From: Morinoia aosen
Lineage: Eukaryota; Arthropoda; Malacostraca; Amphipoda; Talitridae
Direction: 5' to 3'
Assembly: GCA_030386875.1 (NCBI GenBank)
Contig: JASJYW010000026.1
Coordinates: forward strand, 15,270,246 to 15,334,245
Length of the DNA stretch: 64,000 nt
Part shown: positions 22,863 through 33,670 of the stretch, piece by piece
Layout: each line of letters begins with the position of its first letter
Position numbering within the stretch: position 1 is the first letter of the stretch
Notes under the pieces: model-generated
Seen by the model: the letters and a program-made list of their open reading frames with translations, nothing else
What the model was told of the DNA's origin: nothing
Databases searched by the model: none
Translations under genes and position numbers: made by a program

Positions 22863-25373
22863 TCATTGGGTGTACAGGGGCACGGCAATTTGATCGGTGT
22901 TGAGCTGCGGTCTATGTTTGGTTATATAAAGGGATTCTAAAATTCTAATATCTGACTCCTGAGCTGATCCTATGATTTCAAAATTATCTATAGAGAACGA
23001 ATGATTGGTCTGTTCACAATGATGTCTGGGAGGAGAATGCGGCAAGGATGCTAGAGGCCGGTTTGTTCTGAAGGAACGGCCTATGTGTTGAAAAAATCTG
23101 ATCTTCGACTGTTTCTGAGTGCTTCCGATATAAGAACTCTGGCAAGTTCCGCACGTAAATTTATAGACAATATTCGAAAGCAATTCAGAGGGCAGCCTGT
23201 CTTTATACCTAAAGAATTTTTTAATCTGGAAGTCATTCTTTAAAGCAAAAATAAAGTCAATCTGGGGGTAAAATTTAGATAGTAATTTCCTGAAATACCT
23301 AATCATTTCTTCAGATGAGGGGCCTATGTAAGGAAGAGATATGTACACCTTACATTTACTTACTGTGCACAAGGTTTGTTTCGGACGAGAAAATATATTA
23401 CATAAAAAATCACGGACAAGCCTGTCAAATAAACCGTGTGGATAGCCGTTGTCAGAAAAAAAAGATTTTAAAAAATCTAATTCGGAAGAAAAGTTGGAGT
23501 ATGAGGAGGATAGGTTATATGCACGATGGAGAAGGGTCCGTATTGAATTAAGTTTATAGCGGAAGTGACAGAAACTGAAGAAACTGCAGCCTAACCCAGT
23601 AAAAGTTGGTTTGCGGTATACACTGGAAACGAAACCCTGCTCTGTTCTACTGATATTGAGATCTAAAAAAGGTAATCTATTGTTTTGTTCAGGTTCCATA
23701 GTAAAATTGATATTCGAATGATACTTATTGATATGATTTAGAAATAACGGAGCATGGGATTCATCTTCAAAGATTACAAATGTGTCATCCAAGTATCTTT
23801 TGTAAAACACAGGTTTAAAAAAATCAGGGCATTCCTCAAGGTACTTTTGTTCCATATTGCATAAAAAAATGTTAGCAAGAGTAGGCGCGATCGGGTTGCC
23901 CATCGATAAGCCATCTATTTGTTTATACAGTTTTTGATTAAAAAAGAAATACGTCTCAGTAACTGCTAGTTTCAAGAAATGCATAAAACTCACATTATCA
24001 AACCCGTAAAATAATTGACTAGATGAAAAACACTTATTGCACAACAATTGCAGAGTTTCTACGACTGGGATGTTTGTATACAAAGATTCAACGTCGAAGC
24101 TCGCCATGAAATGGTTAGATTTGCAAGGAAATTTCACAATATCATTGAAGAACGTATATGAATTCTTTACTGTATATTGATTGGTAGAATACGAGTCAAT
24201 GAAAGGAATGAGATATTTTGCTAATTTGAACATAGAGGTATTGAAAGCTGCAAGAATTGGACGTAAAGGAACATTATTTTTATGAACTTTGGCCAGACCG
24301 TACAGAATTCCAGGAGATGAGCCAGAGGCATACAATTGTTTATAAGTAGTCTCGGAGATTGTGCCCAAGCGTTTAATTTTGTTCAAGAATCTATTAATTT
24401 TATCTTCAAGTCTCACCACTGTATTTAACGGATCTAAGTTAGGCATAAGTTGAAATTTAGTTCCATCGGACAATATATTCATCATTTTTTGCACATAATC
24501 CATTTTATTCAATAGTACTACGCCTCTACCTTTATCCGGCGAACATACGACAATGGATTCATCCGAACCTAAGTTTTTTAGCGTGGCAATATCAGCCCTA
24601 CTAAAAATTGGAGAAAAAACTCTATTCGCTCTAAAACCATAAAATGCAGCGGATGCCTTCTGTTTGACCAAATTTGCAACTAAGTCAAAATTTCCGTTTT
24701 CTACAATAGCACACGATTTCAGCACTCTGATGAATTTCTCAATGGACAAAAAATATTTAAAAAAATTTAACTTTCTCACTGGTAGATTGAAATATAAACC
24801 AAATGACAATAAAAATCTTTCTCTGCGCGACAAAGTACGATTTGAAAAATTGAAAATTACATCATCAGGGTTACATGAAGAGAGTGCGGATTTTACACCT
24901 AACTGGGACAATTTCCTATCGTGAGTCTGCTTCACAGTATCAATATATTTAACGGTTTTACGCTGTACAAACAGTTTAAGACTTGAAAAATCTAATGTAC
25001 TGACTACGGTTGACAAAGAATTTTGAATAGACAACAGTTGGGCTTCCAGTTGTTGAAGTCTGCGCTCCTTCTGTCGGATTTCCTGGTCGAGTAGCTGCTC
25101 CTGAAACTTCCGGTATGCTTCAGTTTGTTGCAGATATTGCTTATATAGCTTAAAGGCTAGAAATTTTGGCACGACTTGGTACGCCTTGCAGCACACCAGA
25201 TAGTGTAGATCCTGCTTAGTTTTCGCCAGTTTTCGTGAACACTGCTCAAATTTTCGAAACCACAAAAGTCCATCTTGGCCATATCTATGACGTAAAATAT
25301 CAGAAATTGGACGATTGGCAGGAAACCTAATTTTTAGTATAAAAAGAAACACAAGGGTCACAATAAAAATCAT
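22863..25373 (-). CDS. PLE RT / GIY-YIG endonuclease (intact)
   Basis: Ninth full minus-strand unit, 836 aa, majority protein sequence. The spacer on its 5' side (25374-25565) has one extra A in the poly-A tract, giving a 2703-bp step to the next unit. No coding defects are seen, and catalytic residues of both domains are present. Confidence 0.92.
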   Translation of the reverse strand: MIFIVTLVFLFILKIRFPANRPISDILRHRYGQDGLLWFRKFEQCSRKLAKTKQDLHYLVCCKAYQVVPKFLAFKLYKQYLQQTEAYRKFQEQLLDQEIRQKERRLQQLEAQLLSIQNSLSTVVSTLDFSSLKLFVQRKTVKYIDTVKQTHDRKLSQLGVKSALSSCNPDDVIFNFSNRTLSRRERFLLSFGLYFNLPVRKLNFFKYFLSIEKFIRVLKSCAIVENGNFDLVANLVKQKASAAFYGFRANRVFSPIFSRADIATLKNLGSDESIVVCSPDKGRGVVLLNKMDYVQKMMNILSDGTKFQLMPNLDPLNTVVRLEDKINRFLNKIKRLGTISETTYKQLYASGSSPGILYGLAKVHKNNVPLRPILAAFNTSMFKLAKYLIPFIDSYSTNQYTVKNSYTFFNDIVKFPCKSNHFMASFDVESLYTNIPVVETLQLLCNKCFSSSQLFYGFDNVSFMHFLKLAVTETYFFFNQKLYKQIDGLSMGNPIAPTLANIFLCNMEQKYLEECPDFFKPVFYKRYLDDTFVIFEDESHAPLFLNHINKYHSNINFTMEPEQNNRLPFLDLNISRTEQGFVSSVYRKPTFTGLGCSFFSFCHFRYKLNSIRTLLHRAYNLSSSYSNFSSELDFLKSFFSDNGYPHGLFDRLVRDFLCNIFSRPKQTLCTVSKCKVYISLPYIGPSSEEMIRYFRKLLSKFYPQIDFIFALKNDFQIKKFFRYKDRLPSELLSNIVYKFTCGTCQSSYIGSTQKQSKIRFFQHIGRSFRTNRPLASLPHSPPRHHCEQTNHSFSIDNFEIIGSAQESDIRILESLYITKHRPQLNTDQIAVPLYTQ

Positions 25374-25565
25374 CTATTTGCACTCAGACCAGCTGGTTTC
25401 GACTTTTCATTTTCAATGAATGCTTCTGAAACAAAAGGACAAAAATTTTTTTATACACTCAAAATTACAAAGTATTAAAAAAAAAACACTTGTAACACTT
25501 CATAGGAAATTTACATGGGTCCTTGTTAAAAAATATATATAAAAAAAAACGAAAACTAAACTAAA

Positions 25566-28076
25566 TCATTGGGTGTACAGGGGCACGGCAATTTGATCGG
25601 TGTTGAGCTGCGGTCTATGTTTGGTTATATAAAGGGATTCTAAAATTCTAATATCTGACTCCTGAGCTGATCCTATGATTTCAAAATTATCTATAGAGAA
25701 CGAATGATTGGTCTGTTCACAATGATGTCTGGGAGGAGAATGCGGCAAGGATGCTAGAGGCCGGTTTGTTCTGAAGGAACGGCCTATGTGTTGAAAAAAT
25801 CTGATCTTCGACTGTTTCTGAGTGCTTCCGATATAAGAACTCTGGCAAGTTCCGCACGTAAATTTATAGACAATATTCGAAAGCAATTCAGAGGGCAGCC
25901 TGTCTTTATACCTAAAGAATTTTTTAATCTGGAAGTCATTCTTTAAAGCAAAAATAAAGTCAATCTGGGGGTAAAATTTAGATAGTAATTTCCTGAAATA
26001 CCTAATCATTTCTTCAGATGAGGGGCCTATGTAAGGAAGAGATATGTACACCTTACATTTACTTACTGTGCACAAGGTTTGTTTCGGACGAGAAAATATA
26101 TTACATAAAAAATCACGGACAAGCCTGTCAAATAAACCGTGTGGATAGCCGTTGTCAGAAAAAAAAGATTTTAAAAAATCTAATTCGGAAGAAAAGTTGG
26201 AGTATGAGGAGGATAGGTTATATGCACGATGGAGAAGGGTCCGTATTGAATTAAGTTTATAGCGGAAGTGACAGAAACTGAAGAAACTGCAGCCTAACCC
26301 AGTAAAAGTTGGTTTGCGGTATACACTGGAAACGAAACCCTGCTCTGTTCTACTGATATTGAGATCTAAAAAAGGTAATCTATTGTTTTGTTCAGGTTCC
26401 ATAGTAAAATTGATATTCGAATGATACTTATTGATATGATTTAGAAATAACGGAGCATGGGATTCATCTTCAAAGATTACAAATGTGTCATCCAAGTATC
26501 TTTTGTAAAACACAGGTTTAAAAAAATCAGGGCATTCCTCAAGGTACTTTTGTTCCATATTGCATAAAAAAATGTTAGCAAGAGTAGGCGCGATCGGGTT
26601 GCCCATCGATAAGCCATCTATTTGTTTATACAGTTTTTGATTAAAAAAGAAATACGTCTCAGTAACTGCTAGTTTCAAGAAATGCATAAAACTCACATTA
26701 TCAAACCCGTAAAATAATTGACTAGATGAAAAACACTTATTGCACAACAATTGCAGAGTTTCTACGACTGGGATGTTTGTATACAAAGATTCAACGTCGA
26801 AGCTCGCCATGAAATGGTTAGATTTGCAAGGAAATTTCACAATATCATTGAAGAACGTATATGAATTCTTTACTGTATATTGATTGGAAGAATACGAGTC
26901 AATGAAAGGAATGAGATATTTTGCTAATTTGAACATAGAGGTATTGAAAGCTGCAAGAATTGGACGTAAAGGAACATTATTTTTATGAACTTTGGCCAGA
27001 CCGTACAGAATTCCAGGAGATGAGCCAGAGGCATACAATTGTTTATAAGTAGTCTCGGAGATTGTGCCCAAGCGTTTAATTTTGTTCAAGAATCTATTAA
27101 TTTTATCTTCAAGTCTCACCACTGTATTTAACGGATCTAAGTTAGGCATAAGTTGAAATTTAGTTCCATCGGACAATATATTCATCATTTTTTGCACATA
27201 ATCCATTTTATTCAATAGTACTACGCCTCTACCTTTATCCGGCGAACATACGACAATGGATTCATCCGAACCTAAGTTTTTTAGCGTGGCAATATCAGCC
27301 CTACTAAAAATTGGAGAAAAAACTCTATTCGCTCTAAAACCATAAAATGCAGCGGATGCCTTCTGTTTGACCAAATTTGCAACTAAGTCAAAATTTCCGT
27401 TTTCTACAATAGCACACGATTTCAGCACTCTGATGAATTTCTCAATGGACAAAAAATATTTAAAAAAATTTAACTTTCTCACTGGTAGATTGAAATATAA
27501 ACCAAATGACAATAAAAATCTTTCTCTGCGCGACAAAGTACGATTTGAAAAATTGAAAATTACATCATCAGGGTTACATGAAGAGAGTGCGGATTTTACA
27601 CCTAACTGGGACAATTTCCTATCGTGAGTCTGCTTCACAGTATCAATATATTTAACGGTTTTACGCTGTACAAACAGTTTAAGACTTGAAAAATCTAATG
27701 TACTGACTACGGTTGACAAAGAATTTTGAATAGACAACAGTTGGGCTTCCAGTTGTTGAAGTCTGCGCTCCTTCTGTCGGATTTCCTGGTCGAGTAGCTG
27801 CTCCTGAAACTTCCGGTATGCTTCAGTTTGTTGCAGATATTGCTTATATAGCTTAAAGGCTAGAAATTTTGGCACGACTTGGTACGCCTTGCAGCACACC
27901 AGATAGTGTAGATCCTGCTTAGTTTTCGCCAGTTTTCGTGAACACTGCTCAAATTTTCGAAACCACAAAAGTCCATCTTGGCCATATCTATGACGTAAAA
28001 TATCAGAAATTGGACGATTGGCAGGAAACCTAATTTTTAGTATAAAAAGAAACACAAGGGTCACAATAAAAATCAT
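25566..28076 (-). CDS. PLE RT / GIY-YIG endonuclease (intact, T397S)
   Basis: Tenth full minus-strand unit, 836 aa. It differs from the majority protein by T397S (ggaag instead of ggtag near 26886), a conservative change between the RPILAAF and FDVESLYTNIP motifs. No frameshift or stop. The private substitution shows that units are not all literal copies of one consensus. Confidence 0.92.
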   Translation of the reverse strand: MIFIVTLVFLFILKIRFPANRPISDILRHRYGQDGLLWFRKFEQCSRKLAKTKQDLHYLVCCKAYQVVPKFLAFKLYKQYLQQTEAYRKFQEQLLDQEIRQKERRLQQLEAQLLSIQNSLSTVVSTLDFSSLKLFVQRKTVKYIDTVKQTHDRKLSQLGVKSALSSCNPDDVIFNFSNRTLSRRERFLLSFGLYFNLPVRKLNFFKYFLSIEKFIRVLKSCAIVENGNFDLVANLVKQKASAAFYGFRANRVFSPIFSRADIATLKNLGSDESIVVCSPDKGRGVVLLNKMDYVQKMMNILSDGTKFQLMPNLDPLNTVVRLEDKINRFLNKIKRLGTISETTYKQLYASGSSPGILYGLAKVHKNNVPLRPILAAFNTSMFKLAKYLIPFIDSYSSNQYTVKNSYTFFNDIVKFPCKSNHFMASFDVESLYTNIPVVETLQLLCNKCFSSSQLFYGFDNVSFMHFLKLAVTETYFFFNQKLYKQIDGLSMGNPIAPTLANIFLCNMEQKYLEECPDFFKPVFYKRYLDDTFVIFEDESHAPLFLNHINKYHSNINFTMEPEQNNRLPFLDLNISRTEQGFVSSVYRKPTFTGLGCSFFSFCHFRYKLNSIRTLLHRAYNLSSSYSNFSSELDFLKSFFSDNGYPHGLFDRLVRDFLCNIFSRPKQTLCTVSKCKVYISLPYIGPSSEEMIRYFRKLLSKFYPQIDFIFALKNDFQIKKFFRYKDRLPSELLSNIVYKFTCGTCQSSYIGSTQKQSKIRFFQHIGRSFRTNRPLASLPHSPPRHHCEQTNHSFSIDNFEIIGSAQESDIRILESLYITKHRPQLNTDQIAVPLYTQ

Positions 28077-28267
28077 CTATTTGCACTCAGACCAGCTGGT
28101 TTCGACTTTTCATTTTCAATGAATGCTTCTGAAACAAAAGGACAAAAATTTTTTTATACACTCAAAATTACAAAGTATTAAAAAAAAACACTTGTAACAC
28201 TTCATAGGAAATTTACATGGGTCCTTGTTAAAAAATATATATAAAAAAAAACGAAAACTAAACTAAA

Positions 28268-30777
28268 TCATTGGGTGTACAGGGGCACGGCAATTTGATC
28301 GGTGTTGAGCTGCGGTCTATGTTTGGTTATATAAAGGGATTCTAAAATTCTAATATCTGACTCCTGAGCTGATCCTATGATTTCAAAATTATCTATAGAG
28401 AACGAATGATTGGTCTGTTCACAATGATGTCTGGGAGGAGAATGCGGCAAGGATGCTAGAGGCCGGTTTGTTCTGAAGGAACGGCCTATGTGTTGAAAAA
28501 ATCTGATCTTCGACTGTTTCTGAGTGCTTCCGATATAAGAACTCTGGCAAGTTCCGCACGTAAATTTATAGACAATATTCGAAAGCAATTCAGAGGGCAG
28601 CCTGTCTTTATACCTAAAGAATTTTTTAATCTGGAAGTCATTCTTTAAAGCAAAAATAAAGTCAATCTGGGGGTAAAATTTAGATAGTAATTTCCTGAAA
28701 TACCTAATCATTTCTTCAGGTGAGGGGCCTATGTAAGGAAGAGATATGTACACCTTACATTTACTTACTGTGCACAAGGTTTGTTTCGGACGAGAAAATA
28801 TATTACATAAAAAATCACGGACAAGCCTGTCAAATAAACCGTGTGGATAGCCGTTGTCAGAAAAAAAAGATTTTAAAAAATCTAATTCGGAAGAAAAGTT
28901 GGAGTATGAGGAGGATAGGTTATATGCACGATGGAGAAGGGTCCGTATTGAATTAAGTTTATAGCGGAAGTGACAGAAACTGAAGAAACTGCAGCCTAAC
29001 CCAGTAAAAGTTGGTTTGCGGTATACACTGGAAACGAAACCCTGCTCTGTTCTACTGATATTGAGATCTAAAAAAGTAATCTATTGTTTTGTTCAGGTTC
29101 CATAGTAAAATTGATATTCGAATGATACTTATTGATATGATTTAGAAATAACGGAGCATGGGATTCATCTTCAAAGATTACAAATGTGTCATCCAAGTAT
29201 CTTTTGTAAAACACAGGTTTAAAAAAATCAGGGCATTCCTCAAGGTACTTTTGTTCCATATTGCATAAAAAAATGTTAGCAAGAGTAGGCGCGATCGGGT
29301 TGCCCATCGATAAGCCATCTATTTGTTTATACAGTTTTTGATTAAAAAAGAAATACGTCTCAGTAACTGCTAGTTTCAAGAAATGCATAAAACTCACATT
29401 ATCAAACCCGTAAAATAATTGACTAGATGAAAAACACTTATTGCACAACAATTGCAGAGTTTCTACGACTGGGATGTTTGTATACAAAGATTCAACGTCG
29501 AAGCTCGCCATGAAATGGTTAGATTTGCAAGGAAATTTCACAATATCATTGAAGAACGTATATGAATTCTTTACTGTATATTGATTGGTAGAATACGAGT
29601 CAATGAAAGGAATGAGATATTTTGCTAATTTGAGCATAGAGGTATTGAAAGCTGCAAGAATTGGACGTAAAGGAACATTATTTTTATGAACTTTGGCCAG
29701 ACCGTACAGAATTCCAGGAGATGAGCCAGAGGCATACAATTGTTTATAAGTAGTCTCGGAGATTGTGCCCAAGCGTTTAATTTTGTTCAAGAATCTATTA
29801 ATTTTATCTTCAAGTCTCACCACTGTATTTAACGGATCTAAGTTAGGCATAAGTTGAAATTTAGTTCCATCGGACAATATATTCATCATTTTTTGCACAT
29901 AATCCATTTTATTCAATAGTACTACGCCTCTACCTTTATCCGGCGAACATACGACAATGGATTCATCCGAACCTAAGTTTTTTAGCGTGGCAATATCAGC
30001 CCTACTAAAAATTGGAGAAAAAACTCTATTCGCTCTAAAACCATAAAATGCAGCGGATGCCTTCTGTTTGACCAAATTTGCAACTAAGTCAAAATTTCCG
30101 TTTTCTACAATAGCACACGATTTCAGCACTCTGATGAATTTCTCAATGGACAAAAAATATTTAAAAAAATTTAACTTTCTCACTGGTAGATTGAAATATA
30201 AACCAAATGACAATAAAAATCTTTCTCTGCGCGACAAAGTACGATTTGAAAAATTGAAAATTACATCATCAGGGTTACATGAAGAGAGTGCGGATTTTAC
30301 ACCTAACTGGGACAATTTCCTATCGTGAGTCTGCTTCACAGTATCAATATATTTAACGGTTTTACGCTGTACAAACAGTTTAAGACTTGAAAAATCTAAT
30401 GTACTGACTACGGTTGACAAAGAATTTTGAATAGACAACAGTTGGGCTTCCAGTTGTTGAAGTCTGCGCTCCTTCTGTCGGATTTCCTGGTCGAGTAGCT
30501 GCTCCTGAAACTTCCGGTATGCTTCAGTTTGTTGCAGATATTGCTTATATAGCTTAAAGGCTAGAAATTTTGGCACGACTTGGTACGCCTTGCAGCACAC
30601 CAGATAGTGTAGATCCTGCTTAGTTTTCGCCAGTTTTCGTGAACACTGCTCAAATTTTCGAAACCACAAAAGTCCATCTTGGCCATATCTATGACGTAAA
30701 ATATCAGAAATTGGACGATTGGCAGGAAACCTAATTTTTAGTATAAAAAGAAACACAAGGGTCACAATAAAAATCAT
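28268..30777 (-). pseudogene. PLE RT / GIY-YIG copy with 1-nt deletion after motif C
   Basis: A G is missing at about 29076 (aaaaaagtaatc instead of aaaaaaggtaatc). The frame from 30777 therefore ends at 29068 after 569 codons, directly after residue L567 of the LPFLDLNI motif. The remaining frame encodes motif E and the endonuclease down to 28268. It also carries F382L (near 29634) and S687P (near 28720). With two substitutions as well as the indel, this is among the more diverged units and is probably a genuine independent copy. Confidence 0.88.
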
Positions 30778-30968
30778 CTATTTGCACTCAGACCAGCTGG
30801 TTTCGACTTTTCATTTTCAATGAATGCTTCTGAAACAAAAGGACAAAAATTTTTTTATACACTCAAAATTACAAAGTATTAAAAAAAAACACTTGTAACA
30901 CTTCATAGGAAATTTACATGGGTCCTTGTTAAAAAATATATATAAAAAAAAACGAAAACTAAACTAAA

Positions 30969-33479
30969 TCATTGGGTGTACAGGGGCACGGCAATTTGAT
31001 CGGTGTTGAGCTGCGGTCTATGTTTGGTTATATAAAGGGATTCTAAAATTCTAATATCTGACTCCTGAGCTGATCCTATGATTTCAAAATTATCTATAGA
31101 GAACGAATGATTGGTCTGTTCACAATGATGTCTGGGAGGAGAATGCGGCAAGGATGCTAGAGGCCGGTTTGTTCTGAAGGAACGGCCTATGTGTTGAAAA
31201 AATCTGATCTTCGACTGTTTCTGAGTGCTTCCGATATAAGAACTCTGGCAAGTTCCGCACGTAAATTTATAGACAATATTCGAAAGCAATTCAGAGGGCA
31301 GCCTGTCTTTATACCTAAAGAATTTTTTAATCTGGAAGTCATTCTTTAAAGCAAAAATAAAGTCAATCTGGGGGTAAAATTTAGATAGTAATTTCCTGAA
31401 ATACCTAATCATTTCTTCAGATGAGGGGCCTATGTAAGGAAGAGATATGTACACCTTACATTTACTTACTGTGCACAAGGTTTGTTTCGGACGAGAAAAT
31501 ATATTACATAAAAAATCACGGACAAGCCTGTCAAATAAACCGTGTGGATAGCCGTTGTCAGAAAAAAAAGATTTTAAAAAATCTAATTCGGAAGAAAAGT
31601 TGGAGTATGAGGAGGATAGGTTATATGCACGATGGAGAAGGGTCCGTATTGAATTAAGTTTATAGCGGAAGTGACAGAAACTGAAGAAACTGCAGCCTAA
31701 CCCAGTAAAAGTTGGTTTGCGGTATACACTGGAAACGAAACCCTGCTCTGTTCTACTGATATTGAGATCTAAAAAAGGTAATCTATTGTTTTGTTCAGGT
31801 TCCATAGTAAAATTGATATTCGAATGATACTTATTGATATGATTTAGAAATAACGGAGCATGGGATTCATCTTCAAAGATTACAAATGTGTCATCCAAGT
31901 ATCTTTTGTAAAACACAGGTTTAAAAAAATCAGGGCATTCCTCAAGGTACTTTTGTTCCATATTGCATAAAAAAATGTTAGCAAGAGTAGGCGCGATCGG
32001 GTTGCCCATCGATAAGCCATCTATTTGTTTATACAGTTTTTGATTAAAAAAGAAATACGTCTCAGTAACTGCTAGTTTCAAGAAATGCATAAAACTCACA
32101 TTATCAAACCCGTAAAATAATTGACTAGATGAAAAACACTTATTGCACAACAATTGCAGAGTTTCTACGACTGGGATGTTTGTATACAAAGATTCAACGT
32201 CGAAGCTCGCCATGAAATGGTTAGATTTGCAAGGAAATTTCACAATATCATTGAAGAACGTATATGAATTCTTTACTGTATATTGATTGGTAGAATACGA
32301 GTCAATGAAAGGAATGAGATATTTTGCTAATTTGAACATAGAGGTATTGAAAGCTGCAAGAATTGGACGTAAAGGAACATTATTTTTATGAACTTTGGCC
32401 AGACCGTACAGAATTCCAGGAGATGAGCCAGAGGCATACAATTGTTTATAAGTAGTCTCGGAGATTGTGCCCAAGCGTTTAATTTTGTTCAAGAATCTAT
32501 TAATTTTATCTTCAAGTCTCACCACTGTATTTAACGGATCTAAGTTAGGCATAAGTTGAAATTTAGTTCCATCGGACAATATATTCATCATTTTTTGCAC
32601 ATAATCCATTTTATTCAATAGTACTACGCCTCTACCTTTATCCGGCGAACATACGACAATGGATTCATCCGAACCTAAGTTTTTTAGCGTGGCAATATCA
32701 GCCCTACTAAAAATTGGAGAAAAAACTCTATTCGCTCTAAAACCATAAAATGCAGCGGATGCCTTCTGTTTGACCAAATTTGCAACTAAGTCAAAATTTC
32801 CGTTTTCTACAATAGCACACGATTTCAGCACTCTGATGAATTTCTCAATGGACAAAAAATATTTAAAAAAATTTAACTTTCTCACTGGTAGATTGAAATA
32901 TAAACCAAATGACAATAAAAATCTTTCTCTGCGCGACAAAGTACGATTTGAAAAATTGAAAATTACATCATCAGGGTTACATGAAGAGAGTGCGGATTTT
33001 ACACCTAACTGGGACAATTTCCTATCGTGAGTCTGCTTCACAGTATCAATATATTTAACGGTTTTACGCTGTACAAACAGTTTAAGACTTGAAAAATCTA
33101 ATGTACTGACTACGGTTGACAAAGAATTTTGAATAGACAACAGTTGGGCTTCCAGTTGTTGAAGTCTGCGCTCCTTCTGTCGGATTTCCTGGTCGAGTAG
33201 CTGCTCCTGAAACTTCCGGTATGCTTCAGTTTGTTGCAGATATTGCTTATATAGCTTAAAGGCTAGAAATTTTGGCACGACTTGGTACGCCTTGCAGCAC
33301 ACCAGATAGTGTAGATCCTGCTTAGTTTTCGCCAGTTTTCGTGAACACTGCTCAAATTTTCGAAACCACAAAAGTCCATCTTGGCCATATCTATGACGTA
33401 AAATATCAGAAATTGGACGATTGGCAGGAAACCTAATTTTTAGTATAAAAAGAAACACAAGGGTCACAATAAAAATCAT
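30969..33479 (-). CDS. PLE RT / GIY-YIG endonuclease (intact)
   Basis: Twelfth full minus-strand unit, 836 aa, majority protein sequence with complete RT and GIY-YIG domains. It lies between two variant-bearing units (28268-30777 and 33671-36181) whose private changes it lacks, so neighbouring units do not share variants in blocks here. Confidence 0.92.
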   Translation of the reverse strand: MIFIVTLVFLFILKIRFPANRPISDILRHRYGQDGLLWFRKFEQCSRKLAKTKQDLHYLVCCKAYQVVPKFLAFKLYKQYLQQTEAYRKFQEQLLDQEIRQKERRLQQLEAQLLSIQNSLSTVVSTLDFSSLKLFVQRKTVKYIDTVKQTHDRKLSQLGVKSALSSCNPDDVIFNFSNRTLSRRERFLLSFGLYFNLPVRKLNFFKYFLSIEKFIRVLKSCAIVENGNFDLVANLVKQKASAAFYGFRANRVFSPIFSRADIATLKNLGSDESIVVCSPDKGRGVVLLNKMDYVQKMMNILSDGTKFQLMPNLDPLNTVVRLEDKINRFLNKIKRLGTISETTYKQLYASGSSPGILYGLAKVHKNNVPLRPILAAFNTSMFKLAKYLIPFIDSYSTNQYTVKNSYTFFNDIVKFPCKSNHFMASFDVESLYTNIPVVETLQLLCNKCFSSSQLFYGFDNVSFMHFLKLAVTETYFFFNQKLYKQIDGLSMGNPIAPTLANIFLCNMEQKYLEECPDFFKPVFYKRYLDDTFVIFEDESHAPLFLNHINKYHSNINFTMEPEQNNRLPFLDLNISRTEQGFVSSVYRKPTFTGLGCSFFSFCHFRYKLNSIRTLLHRAYNLSSSYSNFSSELDFLKSFFSDNGYPHGLFDRLVRDFLCNIFSRPKQTLCTVSKCKVYISLPYIGPSSEEMIRYFRKLLSKFYPQIDFIFALKNDFQIKKFFRYKDRLPSELLSNIVYKFTCGTCQSSYIGSTQKQSKIRFFQHIGRSFRTNRPLASLPHSPPRHHCEQTNHSFSIDNFEIIGSAQESDIRILESLYITKHRPQLNTDQIAVPLYTQ

Positions 33480-33670
33480 CTATTTGCACTCAGACCAGCT
33501 GGTTTCGACTTTTCATTTTCAATGAATGCTTCTGAAACAAAAGGACAAAAATTTTTTTATACACTCAAAATTACAAAGTATTAAAAAAAAACACTTGTAA
33601 CACTTCATAGGAAATTTACATGGGTCCTTGTTAAAAAATATATATAAAAAAAAACGAAAACTAAACTAAA